This document shows positions 11,334 to 23,191 of a stretch of 64,000 bases of DNA, in pieces. Below the pieces are notes generated by a model that saw only the letters and a list, made by a program, of their open reading frames with translations, did not search any database and had not been told where the DNA came from. Made by a program: the position numbers and the translations under genes. Each line of letters starts with the position of its first letter. Positions within the stretch are counted from its first letter, which is position 1. The stretch lies in NCBI GenBank assembly GCA_940337035.1, contig CALNHX010002294.1:1-64000 (forward strand), given 5' to 3'. Source of the stretch: Agriotes lineatus. Taxonomy: Eukaryota > Arthropoda > Insecta > Coleoptera > Elateridae.

Positions 11334-13420
11334 TTATTCAGCACTTTTCAACAATATTAATTTTGAGATAGGCCTTCTGTAAACTCCAAATATTGTTTTA
11401 AGATCTATAACTCGAACATATCCACCTTTTCCTGGATGAGTTCGTAGCACTCTCTCTTTAGGCCATGAATTTCTAGGGCTTGTTTCATCTGCTAAAATGA
11501 CTATAATATCCCCTTCTGAAACATTAATTTTTTTATTTTGGCATTTTTCTCTTCTAATTAAGGTTGGCGCATATTCGTGCAACCATCGCTTCCAAAAATA
11601 GTCTGCAAGACGCTGTGAAATTCGCCATTGTTTCCTATGAATGAACTCGCTGTCAGAAAAAAATCCAGGGCTAGGAACTCAACATGACCTTCCAATCAAT
11701 AAATGATTAGGAGTCAAACTGTCTACATCTTGACTATTGCTAGATACCTAAGTTAAAGGATGGCTGTTAACGGAGTATTCTGCCCCTGCAAAAAGGGTAA
11801 TGAGAACTTCTTCTTTGGGGCATTATTCCTTCAAAATTATTTTTAAAGTTTCTTTGACCGATCGTACCATTCTTTCCCATACTCCTCCCATATGCGCTGC
11901 CGCTGGCGGATTAAAATACCATTGTATCTTACGCATAGAACAAAAATTTTGAATTTCTTGAACATTCAACTGCTCTTGCAATGCTATACGTAGTTCCTCT
12001 TCTGCACCCCGTAGATTTGTACCGTTGTCAGAATATATTTCGGTTGGATATCCTCTTCTACAAATAAAACGTCTAATAGCCATAAATTGCTGAATCTGTT
12101 GTGAGAGATGAAGCTATTTCTAAGTGCATCGCTCGCGTCGCCATACATGTAAATAACACCCCATACCTAGCGCTTCTCTCTTCGACCAATTGTGGCGTTC
12201 ATATGACCAAAATAATCCATCCCAGAAACCACAAACGCTCGGACTTGAGGTATAACTCACGCTTCTGGCAAATGCCTCATAATTTGAGTTTCCAGTTTTG
12301 CATTTTTTTTCTGCAAATAACACAAGCTCACTGAAAATGTCTGCCTTATTTCGTTCAAGACAACTTCTCTTCCCTGATGATTGTTTAACGCATGATAATG
12401 TCTTATTATCAATTTTATCAATAAATGCTTAGAGTCTGGAATAATTAGAAATTTTCCGAAGAAACTCAAGTTATGAGCATTATTTAGTCTTCCTCGTACT
12501 CTTAAAATTCCATCTTTGTCAAGAAACGGACTCAAATGAAATAGTTTTATTTTTCTTTTCATTTTGATTTGTTGTCCTGCAAGTCTGTTTACTTCTTCAG
12601 GAAAGCTTTCGTTTTGAGCTTCTTTGAACAGGGTTATTTCGGCATTTTCAATTTCCCTAACATGAAGCTCTTGCGAGTAAAACTGATGTTTTTTCTTGAA
12701 AATTTCGACTGATCTGAAAAACCATGCAACAGCACGTACCAATGTGGTAAAATTTAAAATCCTGCAAAAACTAAATATATTTTGATATGCTGTATGAACG
12801 CCAACAAAATAGACTTTTTTCTTCTCATCTTCAAATTTCCCCAAAGTGCTTTCAATTTGCCAATTTTCTTCATTTTCTCGAAGGAATCGTGGTCCATTGA
12901 ACCATTCATCGTGCCTATCCATGTTCCATAATCCTCTAGTGGCTTCGTCAGCAATATTTGACTTAGTAGATAACCAATACCAATTTTCAGCAAAAGTTAA
13001 TTCGAGAATTTAGAAAACTCTGTTTGCAACAAAAGTTTTGAAAGTTTTAGGGTTTGAGTTTGCCCAGCTTAGAACAATTTTTGAATCACACCATAAGCAT
13101 GTTTTACTAATATCAAATGCGTGACCTGTTAAAATAGTTCTTGCCAAATTTGCACAAAGAAGAGCAGCCTGTACAGTCATGGGTTTGAGTGATGTTACCC
13201 GAGATTTAGCCATAACTAGAGTCGCAAAATTTCGTTCACATATTTTGACTCTAAAATATGCCGCTGCTGCATAGCCTTTCTGGCTAACATCACAAAAAAC
13301 GTGCAGTTGCACCTCAAGTGTATTGTTATTCAGGCTATACCATCGAGGTACTTTAAGATCAGTTAGCTTCTTCATGTCAGCTATCCAAATTTTCCATTTA
13401 TCAAATAATTTAGAAGGCAA
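11334..13420 (-). pseudogene. pol: BEL/Pao retrotransposon pol, C-terminal part, degraded
   Basis: Minus strand, in order. The Pao-type peptidase A17/RNase H region (13420-13010) has FCDVSQKGYAAAAYFRV, a degenerate LKPMTVQAALLCANLAR and WCDSKIVLSWA. A linker with NIADEATRG follows. The integrase zinc-binding region (12922-12257) has HYHALNNHQG, then NAKLETQIMRHLPEA. The integrase core (12230-11823) keeps GMDYFG in a shifted frame, then SDNGTNLRGAEEEL and NPPAAAHMGGVWERMVRS, the D,D,E landmarks. A DUF5641 tail (11582-11334) has SPRNSWPKERVLRTHPG and GVYRRPISKLILL. Frame changes near 12760, 12250 and 11820 and several stops inactivate it. Gag, protease and RT are missing: the sequence breaks off at 13420, next to a LINE. 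Confidence 0.88.
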
Positions 13421-13426
13421 GGCACA

Positions 13427-14103
13427 TTAGTTCTGTGTCTGTGGACAATTGTACACTTTCATTTTTGTTTGAACTGACACTTCGCTTTTACTTATGAAGA
13501 CTTTATTTAGCGAGTTGAACAAGTTCATAGCGGTTTTGATTATATTATTTATTTCCTTTTCCATGCTCCCTTTGCTGTCGATTATTGCCCCTAGATATTT
13601 AATTTCATCTGTTTGTTTTAAGGGACAGTTTTCCTGATGAAGTTCCAAGTCTTCATCGTCCTTAGTTATAACCATTGTTTCAGTTTTGTTTATGTTCATT
13701 GTCATTTCGAATTCATCCAGTGTATTCTTCCATATTTCATTGTTGTTCTGTAGGTCTTGTTGAATGTTAGCGATTAGTATTAAATCGTCTGCGAACAGCA
13801 TTTCGCTTAATTTAACTAGCTTAGTTCTCCTAACTCCCATTCTTGCTTTCTTCACCTTTCTATTCGCTATTTGTGTGATTTCGTCCATTACAGCAATGAA
13901 TAGCAGCGGGCTTAGGACACCTCCTTGTCTGACTCCTTTGCTGGTTTGACCACATTTCTAGTGTTGCTGTAAAGACTTTGTATTGCCTGTATTATTGTTT
14001 TACTGGCTCCTTTCTTTTCTAATGCCTTCCAGATTTTATCTCTTGGCAGGCAATTAAAGGCTTTCTGCAGGTCGATTGCGCATTCATACATACGTACATA
14101 CAT
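13427..14103 (-). pseudogene. LINE A reverse transcriptase, palm and thumb part
   Basis: Minus strand. AIDLQKAFNCLPRDKIWKAL (first catalytic region) is followed by a short gap or frameshift, then SPLLFIAVMDEI and EMLFADDLILIAN, the RT catalytic FADD motif, and later TDEIKYLGAIIDSKGS. It stops at 13427 beside the BEL/Pao fragment. It fits as the continuation of the RT piece at 15490-15990 from the same element, separated by the younger LINE B. Roughly 30-40 residues are missing between the two pieces. Confidence 0.8.
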
Positions 14104-15489
14104 AGTCCGATCCTCTTGTACCCTTGGGTGTCGAGGGTTTTGTACTCTTGTTTGTTACTTATTACTGATCCATTTTCTCCAGGTCTTCCTGTCCATTGCC
14201 ATCGACGTTGCCTCTTCCCAAGTTAGTCCTCTTTCTTGTAGTATTTCTATGATGCTACTGTTCCAGGTTCGTCTGGGTCTACCTCTTCTGTTTTTGCCAG
14301 TTGGTTTGACTTGCCATAGTTTCTTAACTTGTCTTTCACTGTCCCTCCGAATTAAGTGTCCGAGTCATCGTAACTTGTGTTTTTCAACTTCGTCATTTAG
14401 CGGTTTCACATTTAACTCTTGCCGGATTACTTCATTTCTTATTCTGTCTGTTCTTTTGATCCCTTTAATTTTCCTTAGGAATTTTATTTCTGCTGCTTGT
14501 AATCGTAATTTTTCCGATTTTGTCAATACCCAGCTTTCAGCGCCGTACAGTAAGATTGGTTGGTAGATGGTTTTGTATACGGTTAACTTTGTGTGGGTGG
14601 ATATCGCCCTTTGGTTTAGGAAACGTTTTGATATGGCTTGGAAAACTCTGTTTGCTGTACTTAATCTATTGTTTAGTTCCTCTTCTAATGGTACTGCCTA
14701 AATATTTGAACTGTTGTACTTGGTGTTTTCATTTGATATTACTGCAACTTTGGTTTTGTCCGTGTTGAGTTCCAGGCTAACACTTCATTCCACACATCCA
14801 GGTTTTCTTGTAGTCTCTTCTCTATGTCCACACATAAGACTTCGTCATCAGCAAAGCGCATACTTCTAGATTGACAGGTTGTAGATTTTTGTAACCTATA
14901 TTGAAGGTTTTAATTTTTTGTTTACATTCTTTTATTATATCGTCCGACGCATATAAACAAAAGCAGGCTCAACAGTCCCCCCTGCCTTACTCCTTGTGTT
15001 GTTATGAACGAGTCTGATAGCATGTTACCAGTTCTCACCCTGTTTATCGTTAGATCGTTAGTGCTTTTTACGGTGTCCACTAAGTCCGGTTCGACGTTTT
15101 TCTTTGTTAGGCTGTTCCATATGGTGTTTCTTTTAATAGTATCAAATGCTTGTTTCAAGTCTATGAAACAGAGGTATGCCTTTCTGTTCTTATTACTCAG
15201 CAACTTTTCTGCCAACTGCTGTAGGGTGAATGTATGGTCTTGTACACTATGTTCCGCACGAAATCCACTTTGAGCGTCCTGTATTTGTTTTTCTATGTCT
15301 GATCTTAGTTTCTTTTCTAGGATGCCTTCGTACACTTTAGCTGCCACGCACAGTAAGGAAATCCCTCGGTAATTTACACACTCCTTTGTGTCTCCTTTAT
15401 TATGTATTGGAACTATAATTGTAGTGCTCCAATCGTTTGGAATCTTCTTTAGTTGCCATGCTAAGTTGCATATCTTGTGTGCCTTTCCC
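14104..15489 (-). pseudogene. LINE B, 5'-truncated, nested inside LINE A
   Basis: Minus strand. From 15480 the RT starts within HKICNLAWQLKKIPNDWS, then NYRGISLL, QSGFRAEHSVQDHTFTLQQL, YLCFIDLKQAFDTI and TTQGVRQGGLLS (to about 14960). The frame then breaks. C-terminal landmarks follow in shifting frames: KFLRKIKGIKRTDRIRNEV, KLRWLGHLIRR, GRPRRTW and GLTWEEATSMAMDRKTWRKW (about 14500-14160). The 3' end is a (TATG)n-like tail at 14085-14110. LINE A sequence lies on both sides, so B inserted into A and is the younger of the two. Confidence 0.82.
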
Positions 15490-15990
15490 TTTCCGGAATC
15501 CTGACTGTGTGTCGCTTATTTAGTGGTCTATGGCTTCCCTTAGTCGTTTTTCTAGTATACACTCGTACACCTTACTAGTGCAAGTAATCAGCGAGGTAGC
15601 TCTGTAGTTATCACATTGCGAGCGGTCCCCTTTTTTGTAGATCGGGATAATTACCACAACTTGCCATTCTTTCGGAACCTTCTTTGTCTTCCAAGCCACG
15701 TCGACTGTTTTGTGTAAAAATTTAATATCTTTACTGTCTAGATATTTAAGCATGTCTGGTTTAACGTCGTCAATTCCGGGTGCTTTACCAACCTTCAGTC
15801 TTTTTAACACCTGGATTAGTTCGTCTATGTCAATGTCTTCGTGTGATTCTTTCGTTGTAGTCTCGAGAGGATGTTCTGCTGTACTATTTTCAGGTTCATC
15901 CATTTGCTGGTCTGTTCCTAATAGTTCTTTGAAGTACTCATACCATCTATGTTGTATTTCATTTGTTAGGCGTTTTTAGATTTAAGATTC
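15490..15990 (-). pseudogene. LINE A reverse transcriptase, N-terminal part
   Basis: Minus strand. The pre-RT segment RLTNEIQHRWYEYFKELLG comes first, then an acidic linker, LKRLKVGKAPGIDDVKPDML, WKTKKVPKEWQVVVIIPIYK, NYRATSLITCTSKVYECILE and, after a stop near 15520, DTQSGFRKGKGTQ, where LINE B begins. This is the standard fingers region of APE-type LINE reverse transcriptases. Confidence 0.85.
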
Positions 15991-17234
15991 TGGGCAATCT
16001 TTCAAAGCAGCATCAAACAACAAAATAGGTACACTCGGGTGCAATTTGCCGGCCGCCGGCTCAACGGTAGATGCCCGCGGGTGAATTACAGCAGGAATAA
16101 ATCGGTAGAGTATTAATTAAATATAAAAAGCCCAGAGCGCCAACAATTTTTGAAGATACAATTGCACCCCGGTGAACTAAGGAGAAATTTGTAAACTCTA
16201 TACTTAGGAGAGCAACACTTCCTGAAAGATAGCTTCAATAAAGGCATTCAAACCGTAGCTAACACATCCTGTATATTGATAGTTTAAGATCGTTTAATTT
16301 CATGCAGAATTACAATATACCTTTTACAATGACTAACTTATAACTAGCATGAAATGAAATGTGAGGTCCGCTCTAAATAAATATTGCATGCACTAATTGT
16401 ACTTACAGTTTTGACATAACAGTGGTTTACAACACATTAAAACGGACAACCGCGCTAGCTACTAGCCGTGACAGAATTGGGGCTCTGTTCTGGACGTCGC
16501 TGCAATCGTACCTCGGCTTCGGCTGAGAATTTTCCACGGTCGACGGTGGCAGTTTTGGACGGCAAACAGCGCCGCTCCCACGGGATCGAAAGACCAAACC
16601 TCGGGCTAAATACACCCCACCATGCAGTACCTTCTTGTGCCCTAACTGTGCGCCGGCGACAAGCAGAAGCGGTACCGTAGAGGCTCGACAGATCGCCTCG
16701 CGGGACCTGCTGCACGTGGCCAAAAAGTCAGGCGAATTCAAAGCGAAAACGGCTCGATGACAAAAAGTTGCCTAGTACGACTTGCTGTAAGAGGGAAAAA
16801 GAAGGTTCTAATAGAACACGCACGGATAGGCTTCCTAGCGCGAAATAGTTACTCACCCCAGGTGGTTTTTGGGCTCAGAAAAGAACAGCTCGAGTGTGCT
16901 AACACAGATAAATCCGCCGTAGCGAAGGAAACCAACGTCCTTACATAAGTTCGAGGGCTTCAATCCACGAAGACGTGAGGGTATTCATAACTCCACTTAT
17001 TCAAACCAACCAAATAACCCTATATAAGCATCCCCGAACTAGTGAATAGCACTAATAGTGAACTGCTCGCTTCGAAAAGCTGGCGAAGAAGGGCGAGTCC
17101 AGGCCTGCCAACGGTTTTCCCAGATAAAAGTCTATCGCCAGAAGTCACGGCCAAATGCCAATGCGCAACGCGCAGGAAAATAGCGTTCGAATTCGAAATT
17201 ATGGCAGGCGGCGCATTCTGCATGTAACACATTG
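15991..17234. mobile_element. GC-richer insertion in LINE A, possible LTR, with MITE-like start
   Basis: LINE A is interrupted between its linker (17235) and RT (15990) by 1.24 kb of clearly more GC-rich DNA. A small inverted repeat (16030-16175: ACTCGGGTGCAATTTG against CAATTGCACCCCGGTG) lies at one end. Around 17012-17030 a CCCTATATAAGC box looks like a core promoter. Long overlapping frames at 16427-16741 on both strands show no domain. A solo LTR is possible, but I could not fix TG/CA ends with a target duplication. Confidence 0.4.
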
Positions 17235-17560
17235 ACAGATTTTAACTCTTTACCTTTGATCCATTTTAAATTTGTTCCCTCTGCTTTCCTTGTCCTTTTC
17301 GGGGTCTGATATAAGAGTTTCGCATTTCCTGCAGCTCGCTTGTGCTTCCATCTTGTTTCCAAATTCAGTCCAGGCTTGCTGTTTAGCTTCTTTAACTGAG
17401 TTTTTAACAGTTTCTCTGGTTTTTTTGTATTGTTGATAATCTTCGGGGTTTGTAGTTACTAGATATTTTTTCCATGCGGATTTCTTTAGTGTAACTTCAT
17501 ATTTGATATTATCGTTCCACTATCGTGTATGTTTCTTGTTATTACTTTGTTTTCAGATAA
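17235..17560 (-). pseudogene. LINE A linker between endonuclease and RT
   Basis: Minus strand. WNDNIKYEVTLKKSAWKKYL, then NPEDYQQYKKTRETVKNSVK, EAKQQAWTEFGNKMEAQ and a short tail to 17235. This basic, helical stretch with conserved Trp is typical of the region after the APE endonuclease in arthropod LINEs. It aligns in order with the EN start at 19313-19640 and the RT at 15990. Confidence 0.75.
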
Positions 17561-17741
17561 TAAATATAAGGCTTTAGTAAAATATAAATAATAAACAGGG
17601 CAAATCACCACAATTTATAAATCAATTAATTTTAAAGATAGAATCTTATGTCAAACTCAAGGTTTATTAAAATGGATGTTATAATTATTTACTAAATAAA
17701 TAGTTTATTACTCTTTATATTTTATCTATTTGCAATTACTT

Positions 17742-19312
17742 AGGGTAAAGCTCCGGTGTAGCATAAGAAAATTCTTGCCTCAGGGGTACGTTCAACAAAA
17801 AACTTTGTATTACAAATGCTTTGGTGTATGACAAATTAACCAGTGTAGTATGGCAAACGCTCAAATTCGTTCTGACAGCTCTTTAACCTCAAAATTGACT
17901 GCAACAACAAAATGATCTGCAAGTACAAGAAAATAGAGTAATCTGAATTTAAACTCCCAGAATGGCAAAAATACATCAGGTAAACATTATACAAATTATG
18001 TGACGTAATTTCCGGCTAACCTGTTATTGTTTCAGTGACGCAAACCAACGCTCGATATGTATTTGTTCTCTATTTCCCCCAAATCTTGCAAAATCGGCTT
18101 CAAACCACAAATTCGAGGGACGCCATCTCGATTAATCGAATCTAGATGAATCTCTGCAGTTGGGACCACGTTCACGACCTCGTACGATGTGTGATCTTTG
18201 GAACTGGTGCTCCGATGCTGGCTACATTTTCTAGTGACGCCACGGCAATTACACACTTGGTGACAGCTCTCTTCTCCAAATTTCTACATTCAGGCACTCA
18301 GGAAAGTCTGCTTTATATGGTACACCTATGCTTCCTGCTGGCCAATATCTCTGCTACTCGTAAAGGGACCCCGAAGTTGGTCGCACTGTAGGAAACACCT
18401 GATGAAATCTTGCTGGGCTGATTCCTGTTCACTGGGATGTGATATCACGACGAAAATTACTCTCATCGATGCTCTGCACACTGGTGAATATCAACAACAC
18501 TTTTTGGCTGATACAAATAACTTTTTTATTAATTTTACACCAAAACTGGGAGCTCAACTGACACACAGCATAAAAGTTACAAGCTTCTATTTGATATCCT
18601 AAACAATTGACTGTCTCGTTGCCTAGTAATTACGATTTAAATTTGTTTTTTTAGAAATAAGGATTGATTAAAATTTTTACTCATGGGCTATAGTTTTGAT
18701 ATGCTGTTTTTGCTTATATACTAAGCTGTTTTTGCTTGGGAATTGTCACTTTTACACTTTGCTCTGCTTTTATTCACTTGAGTTTTAATTGCACCAATTC
18801 ACGTGAGTTTATTTGGCACTGTACGAATTGTCTGTGTCCTTTCGATAGGTTGCCTTTTTCATTGCTCTTTGTAATAATTGCTTTGCTCGTACTGCTCCTT
18901 TACCCGTCAGTTATCTTGCCGTTCGTGGGCTTATAAAGTTGTAATACTCATAACGCTCATACAATTTCTGTACTTCCAAACAAACCATCTTTGTATTATT
19001 TTAAAATTCATATCATTGTATTGATTTCACCCAACTCAAACCTGTCAGCTACATAATTCAAGCTGCATTTGCCATTCCAAACATCTATTATGACTGAAAC
19101 TCTGAACGTAACCCTTTTGAATTCTGCCTTATCTAGTGCCAACCTTTCTCTCTCAAATTATAGTTACTGCTGCTCACATCAAGTGCATTTATTAGTGTAA
19201 AATACTATCTTGCAATAAATAAAATATTTTGATTCTGTGCTCATTTTGTGATTATTCGTTTTCGTGTTAATTAGGCAATCAGAATTTCTGTGGGCAGTAA
19301 ACCATTACGATA
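17742..19312 (-). mobile_element. unclassified repeat X, copy 1 (inside LINE A)
   Basis: This segment is shared, in reverse orientation, with 52345-53200. Matched landmarks on the minus strand: near 19300 GGTTTACTGCCCACAGAAAT; near 19160 attatagttactgctgctca (plus-strand wording); near 18250 GTGTGTAATTGCCGTGGCGT; near 17860 CATACTACACTGGTTAATTT; near 17745 CTTATGCTACACCGGAGC. Copy 1 has about 0.7 kb more than copy 2. Short frames (for example 18032-18256) show no domain. Class unknown. Confidence 0.7.
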
Positions 19313-19640
19313 TATCCGTTTTTGAGTGCATTTCCTCCATTTAGATTTTTCTTAATTTTGCTTAAGCCTATTATTTGTATATTCCTGCTTTTTATTTCGT
19401 CCACTAGTTCTTCTTCTTTGCCACTGATCATTTTGATATTCCATGTTGCTATTGTTAGTTCAGGGTTTTAATTATCTTCGATTGTTTCTTTTGTTACGTT
19501 TGTTTGTTTTAAGGTTTAACATTTTCCATTGCCAAAGTAGTCTTTAGTTGTTCTTGTTCCCCAGTTATCTGCTTTTGCTATTTGATGTTTTAAGTCCTTC
19601 CTCTCGTCACTGTTTTTTATGCCAGTTTTGTATTGGAGCT
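19313..19640 (-). pseudogene. LINE A apurinic-like endonuclease, N-terminal part
   Basis: Minus strand frame with ELTIATWNIKMISGKEEELV, then DEIKSRNIQIIGLSKIKK, the start of an APE-type endonuclease (catalytic Asn in WN; the expected catalytic Glu in LSE is Lys here). Just upstream is a basic stretch, DERKDLKHQIAKADNWGTR. The domain is cut at 19313 by repeat X, and the rest of the endonuclease is not visible. Confidence 0.75.
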
Positions 19641-21815
19641 GCCAGAATATTTCTTAAAATGTATATAAACTGAAGGAAGCACGTGTAACTGAAAAGTTTG
19701 ACCTACCTATTCGGGTTTCTCTGTGATATTTTTTTGATTATGTAGGGATTCTAGTGGCCTTTTTAATAACAGGAATTCTACATATTCTTTGAACATCAGT
19801 TTTAAGACTCAATAACACATTTTTACTCTTTCGCAGTAAAATAAAACAATTTGATTCTCAACATGTTTAATAAAAAAATTAATATAATTACAAAATAAAT
19901 GATGGATTGTTAAAATTTAAGCATTCAAGGGATATGGACTTGTAATTTATGTTTTATATAAAAGCATAAAGCAACAATGACAGCCACGTTGTTCAAACAA
20001 CCAAGAAGTTTAAATGTATCGTTCTTATGAGAAAAAAGCACACTTTCTTGCACAACATGCGAATTTCAGTCTTCTAGGCAACCAAGTGCACAATACAAAT
20101 GTAAAGCTATATTTTTGATTACGTTATACAAGTTGCACGTAACATTTCTTTGTAAAAATTTCTCTTAAAAATTAAAGCATAATACCATCCCTTACATCGT
20201 TCAGACATATTTTTCGCTGATGTGATTAATATATATCTAAGTAGATTAGGTATACAGTTATTTATATTTTACAGTAATACATAAGATTCTGAATTCTCAA
20301 AATAAATACAATAAATTTACAATATTTACATTTTTATATTCGCTGGAAACAAAGCTCCACTTTGAGAACACGAAAATACATTGTGGGTTGCCTAGAACTT
20401 AAAATCAGTAACATGTCGAAGGTTAACGCTGGCACAGCATGTATGACCTGTGGCACTCATAGAAGTCAAGTAAACAAGACGATTGGCTGGAATCCTGATC
20501 ATGCTTATTAATTAAGTAGTTTATAGCTATTACTAGGACTAGACTTATGACTGAAGAATGGGCTCAAGCAAACTGCAGCTTCCGATGCTTTACCTGCTAA
20601 TGGAATATAATACTGAGAGAAACTATTACGCGTAATATAAAATCAGATTCAAGTTGGATTGAAATTTTATAAATGGGGTGACGAATCCTACATTTTACTT
20701 AAGCCCATCCTTTTAAGGAGACATTTCATAATTAAATATTAAAGTCACTTTAGTTATCCAATATGAGTAACAATACTAACAACAGCTATTGAAAACTGTA
20801 GGTATATGTATGATTGGAAAATATTGTTTAGACAGATTGCTATTTACAGATAGCCAGAATAACAATCAAGCTGCTCACTTCTTGAAATTAAATGCATTCT
20901 TTTTACAAAATAGAGACTTTTTAAGAGGCAGTGGTTAGAAGTATCGTTATCGTTAAATATTATCGATCCGACCACTGCTAAGAAGATATGAACAAAACAA
21001 AAGGTAAACCAAACTTTTTTCTAATAATATCCAAATAACTATGACGGTTAAAGAAAAAATGTTAACTTGTAACCTTCTCATTTCTCCAATTCGAATGAAA
21101 TGATGCCTTTTTGATATAAACTGAAAAGACTGAAAGAACAAAGCTATTTGCTAGTAATAAAAATAAAATTTTGTAACTTGCAACCTTCTCACTTCCATTC
21201 TCACACAAAACAGTGTCCATTTCCCACAATCTGAAGATTTTTACTCTTTAATCTAAGAATGTATTACCATTTACTTGGTATGCACACTGTCAATATTGAA
21301 GACAAAATTAAGTCCCTGTTTGAACATCAGTTCAAGTCAAAATGGTTAAGTCAATTAAAGACAATTAAGTACCTAAGTTTTGTCTCGAGGTAGCAAACCC
21401 TTGAAGATATAATGGCCGTTACGATGTGTAATACAATCTAGCAGAAAAACTAATGGACTAGTACGAAAGAGCATTGAAATAAATGGAAATCCATCCTGCA
21501 GCTCAGGAAAAAGTTACCAAATGTTTTTTCACATCTACCAAAGTGGAAAAGAACATGACTTTTCAATTTAAGCTTCAGATGAGCATTGAATCAACCTTTG
21601 ATCAAACTGCTACTCCTCGGTTTAATTGCCTGTAGCAACAATCTGAATTTTAAATTTCAAAACCGACTTCCAATTCACTCCTCATATACTCAACCTTGTA
21701 TTAAAAATTCCACTACATTTAAAATGAAATATGAGCAAATTAGAAAGTTTTGGCAACTATTAAATCCAAATTAAGAAAATTATTAATCATTCAATAGTAT
21801 GCAAAATGTTCTATG
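19641..21815. other. intergenic, downstream of goliath
   Basis: AT-rich with no recognised gene. Part of it may belong to the goliath 3' untranslated region, which runs toward lower coordinates from 23191, but I cannot fix a polyadenylation site. Confidence 0.35.
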
Positions 21816-22037
21816 TACTATGCAAGACAAAAAAAACTGGTACAGTAAGTATGGTCTGTTGTGAATGTGACTGATTTATTATGTACAGTTGCTAGGTATT
21901 TCAAACTTCACCGTCAAATTGTTTAGACGTTGCTATGGATATAATAAACGTAATTGTTCAAAGCCTCGTTTTAGCTAATCAAATTATGCTAAAATCCCTA
22001 TCAAGAGTTGTACCAGTTTTTTTTGTCTTGCATAGTA
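21816..22037. mobile_element. 222-bp MITE with 28-bp terminal repeats
   Basis: TACTATGCAAGACAAAAAAA at the left is matched by the exact reverse complement ending GTCTTGCATAGTA at 22037. TA dinucleotides at both outer ends fit a Tc1/mariner-type target. No coding capacity. Confidence 0.85.
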
Positions 22038-22044
22038 CATTATA

Positions 22045-22321
22045 ACGGGTGTTTTAAAATGAATTACATCTAGTATGCTTTGAATTTCCCATAATGCAAT
22101 CTAAAATTTTACTTGAAATTGGCAATACTGTAATTCTATGTCAAATTCGAGGTTAGCAGGTTAGATTTTGCGTCAGTCTGTGTCAAAACTGACGCAAAAC
22201 CTAAACTACTAACCTTGAATTTGACATAGACTTACAGTCTTGCCAATTTCAAGTACAATTTTAGATTGCATTATGGGAAATACAAAGCATACTAGATGTA
22301 ATTCATTTTAAGACACCCGGT
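22045..22321. mobile_element. palindromic MITE carrying core copy 2
   Basis: ACGGGTGTTTTAAAATGAAT at the left end pairs with the complement of the right end (to ACACCCGGT). Arms continue as acatctagtatgctttg and cccataatgcaatctaaaat with near-perfect partners. At the centre (about 22137-22235) lies the shared palindromic core. It starts only 8 bp after the preceding MITE. Confidence 0.85.
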
Positions 22322-22751
22322 AGAATATAAGGAAATAATTTTTGTTATCCAATTGCAATTCTCGTACTTTTAAAATAATGCTAAACAAGTCTGATTTTTT
22401 AAATATACAATTTCTACAGTTTTACTGGAAACATAGTATTCTAACATATAAAAATGGAGAATTTGTTTATATACTTGTACTATAAAAGTTTGCCTTGGCA
22501 CATTACACACAGTAATTCAATATTGATGACCTACTGAATTTAGCAACAGCTGTTGTGGTGATAGATGTTTGTTTACAATTTTTTCACAAGCAGCATTGTA
22601 GCAAGAGCAATTTTCATGCAGTTTCATTAGTTTTGGCTTACAATTTGCCACGATTTAGATAAATATTTAACTTGAACAACAATTTCTAGGCAAGCTTTAT
22701 ACGAAAGGCCAACAACACTTGCACTTATTACAATGGCACCCATGCATTTTA

Positions 22752-23005
22752 TACAGGGTGTGTCTAAAAGGTATATTAAAAATGTAACAGCATATTTGAG
22801 GCATTAAAACTGCATACTTAAAGAGCTCCAGCCCTTTAAATATATTTATAAATGAACAGTTGGTTAACATTTGGTATAGGCACTTATCAGTAAATAATGC
22901 TCAAGGGTAGTTTTCCAAAATTTTACAGGCAATTCTGTTAAATCAGTGCTACTTGCCCCAGAAACATACTATTAAGTTTAGACTTATCTTTTCGATACAC
23001 CCTGT
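22752..23005. mobile_element. MITE with CACAGGGTGT-type ends
   Basis: TACAGGGTGTGTCTAAAAGG at the left faces the complement of TCTTTTCGATACACCCTGTG at the right, about 254 bp. The ACAGGGTG/ACCGGGTG end type recurs near 24813, 29187, 41390, 47253 and 49826, pointing to a common MITE superfamily here. Confidence 0.7.
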
Positions 23006-23191
23006 GCTTCAGAACTATAATTTGAATTAAGTACTGGATAAGTACGAATTAATTTACCTGGATCACTATAAGTCAATGCGAACATCACTTCGTATCACTT
23101 GAATCGCTTAAAATATCTAAACTGATAGCAGAGTCCCATAATGAAATAATCAAGGAACAGGTGACACTAGATGTCTTATGAACCGTCATAC

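Noticed and set aside
16427..16741. Overlapping 70-104 residue frames on both strands
   Set aside because: GC-rich composition reduces stop codons; no family recognised and flanks are retroelement fragments.
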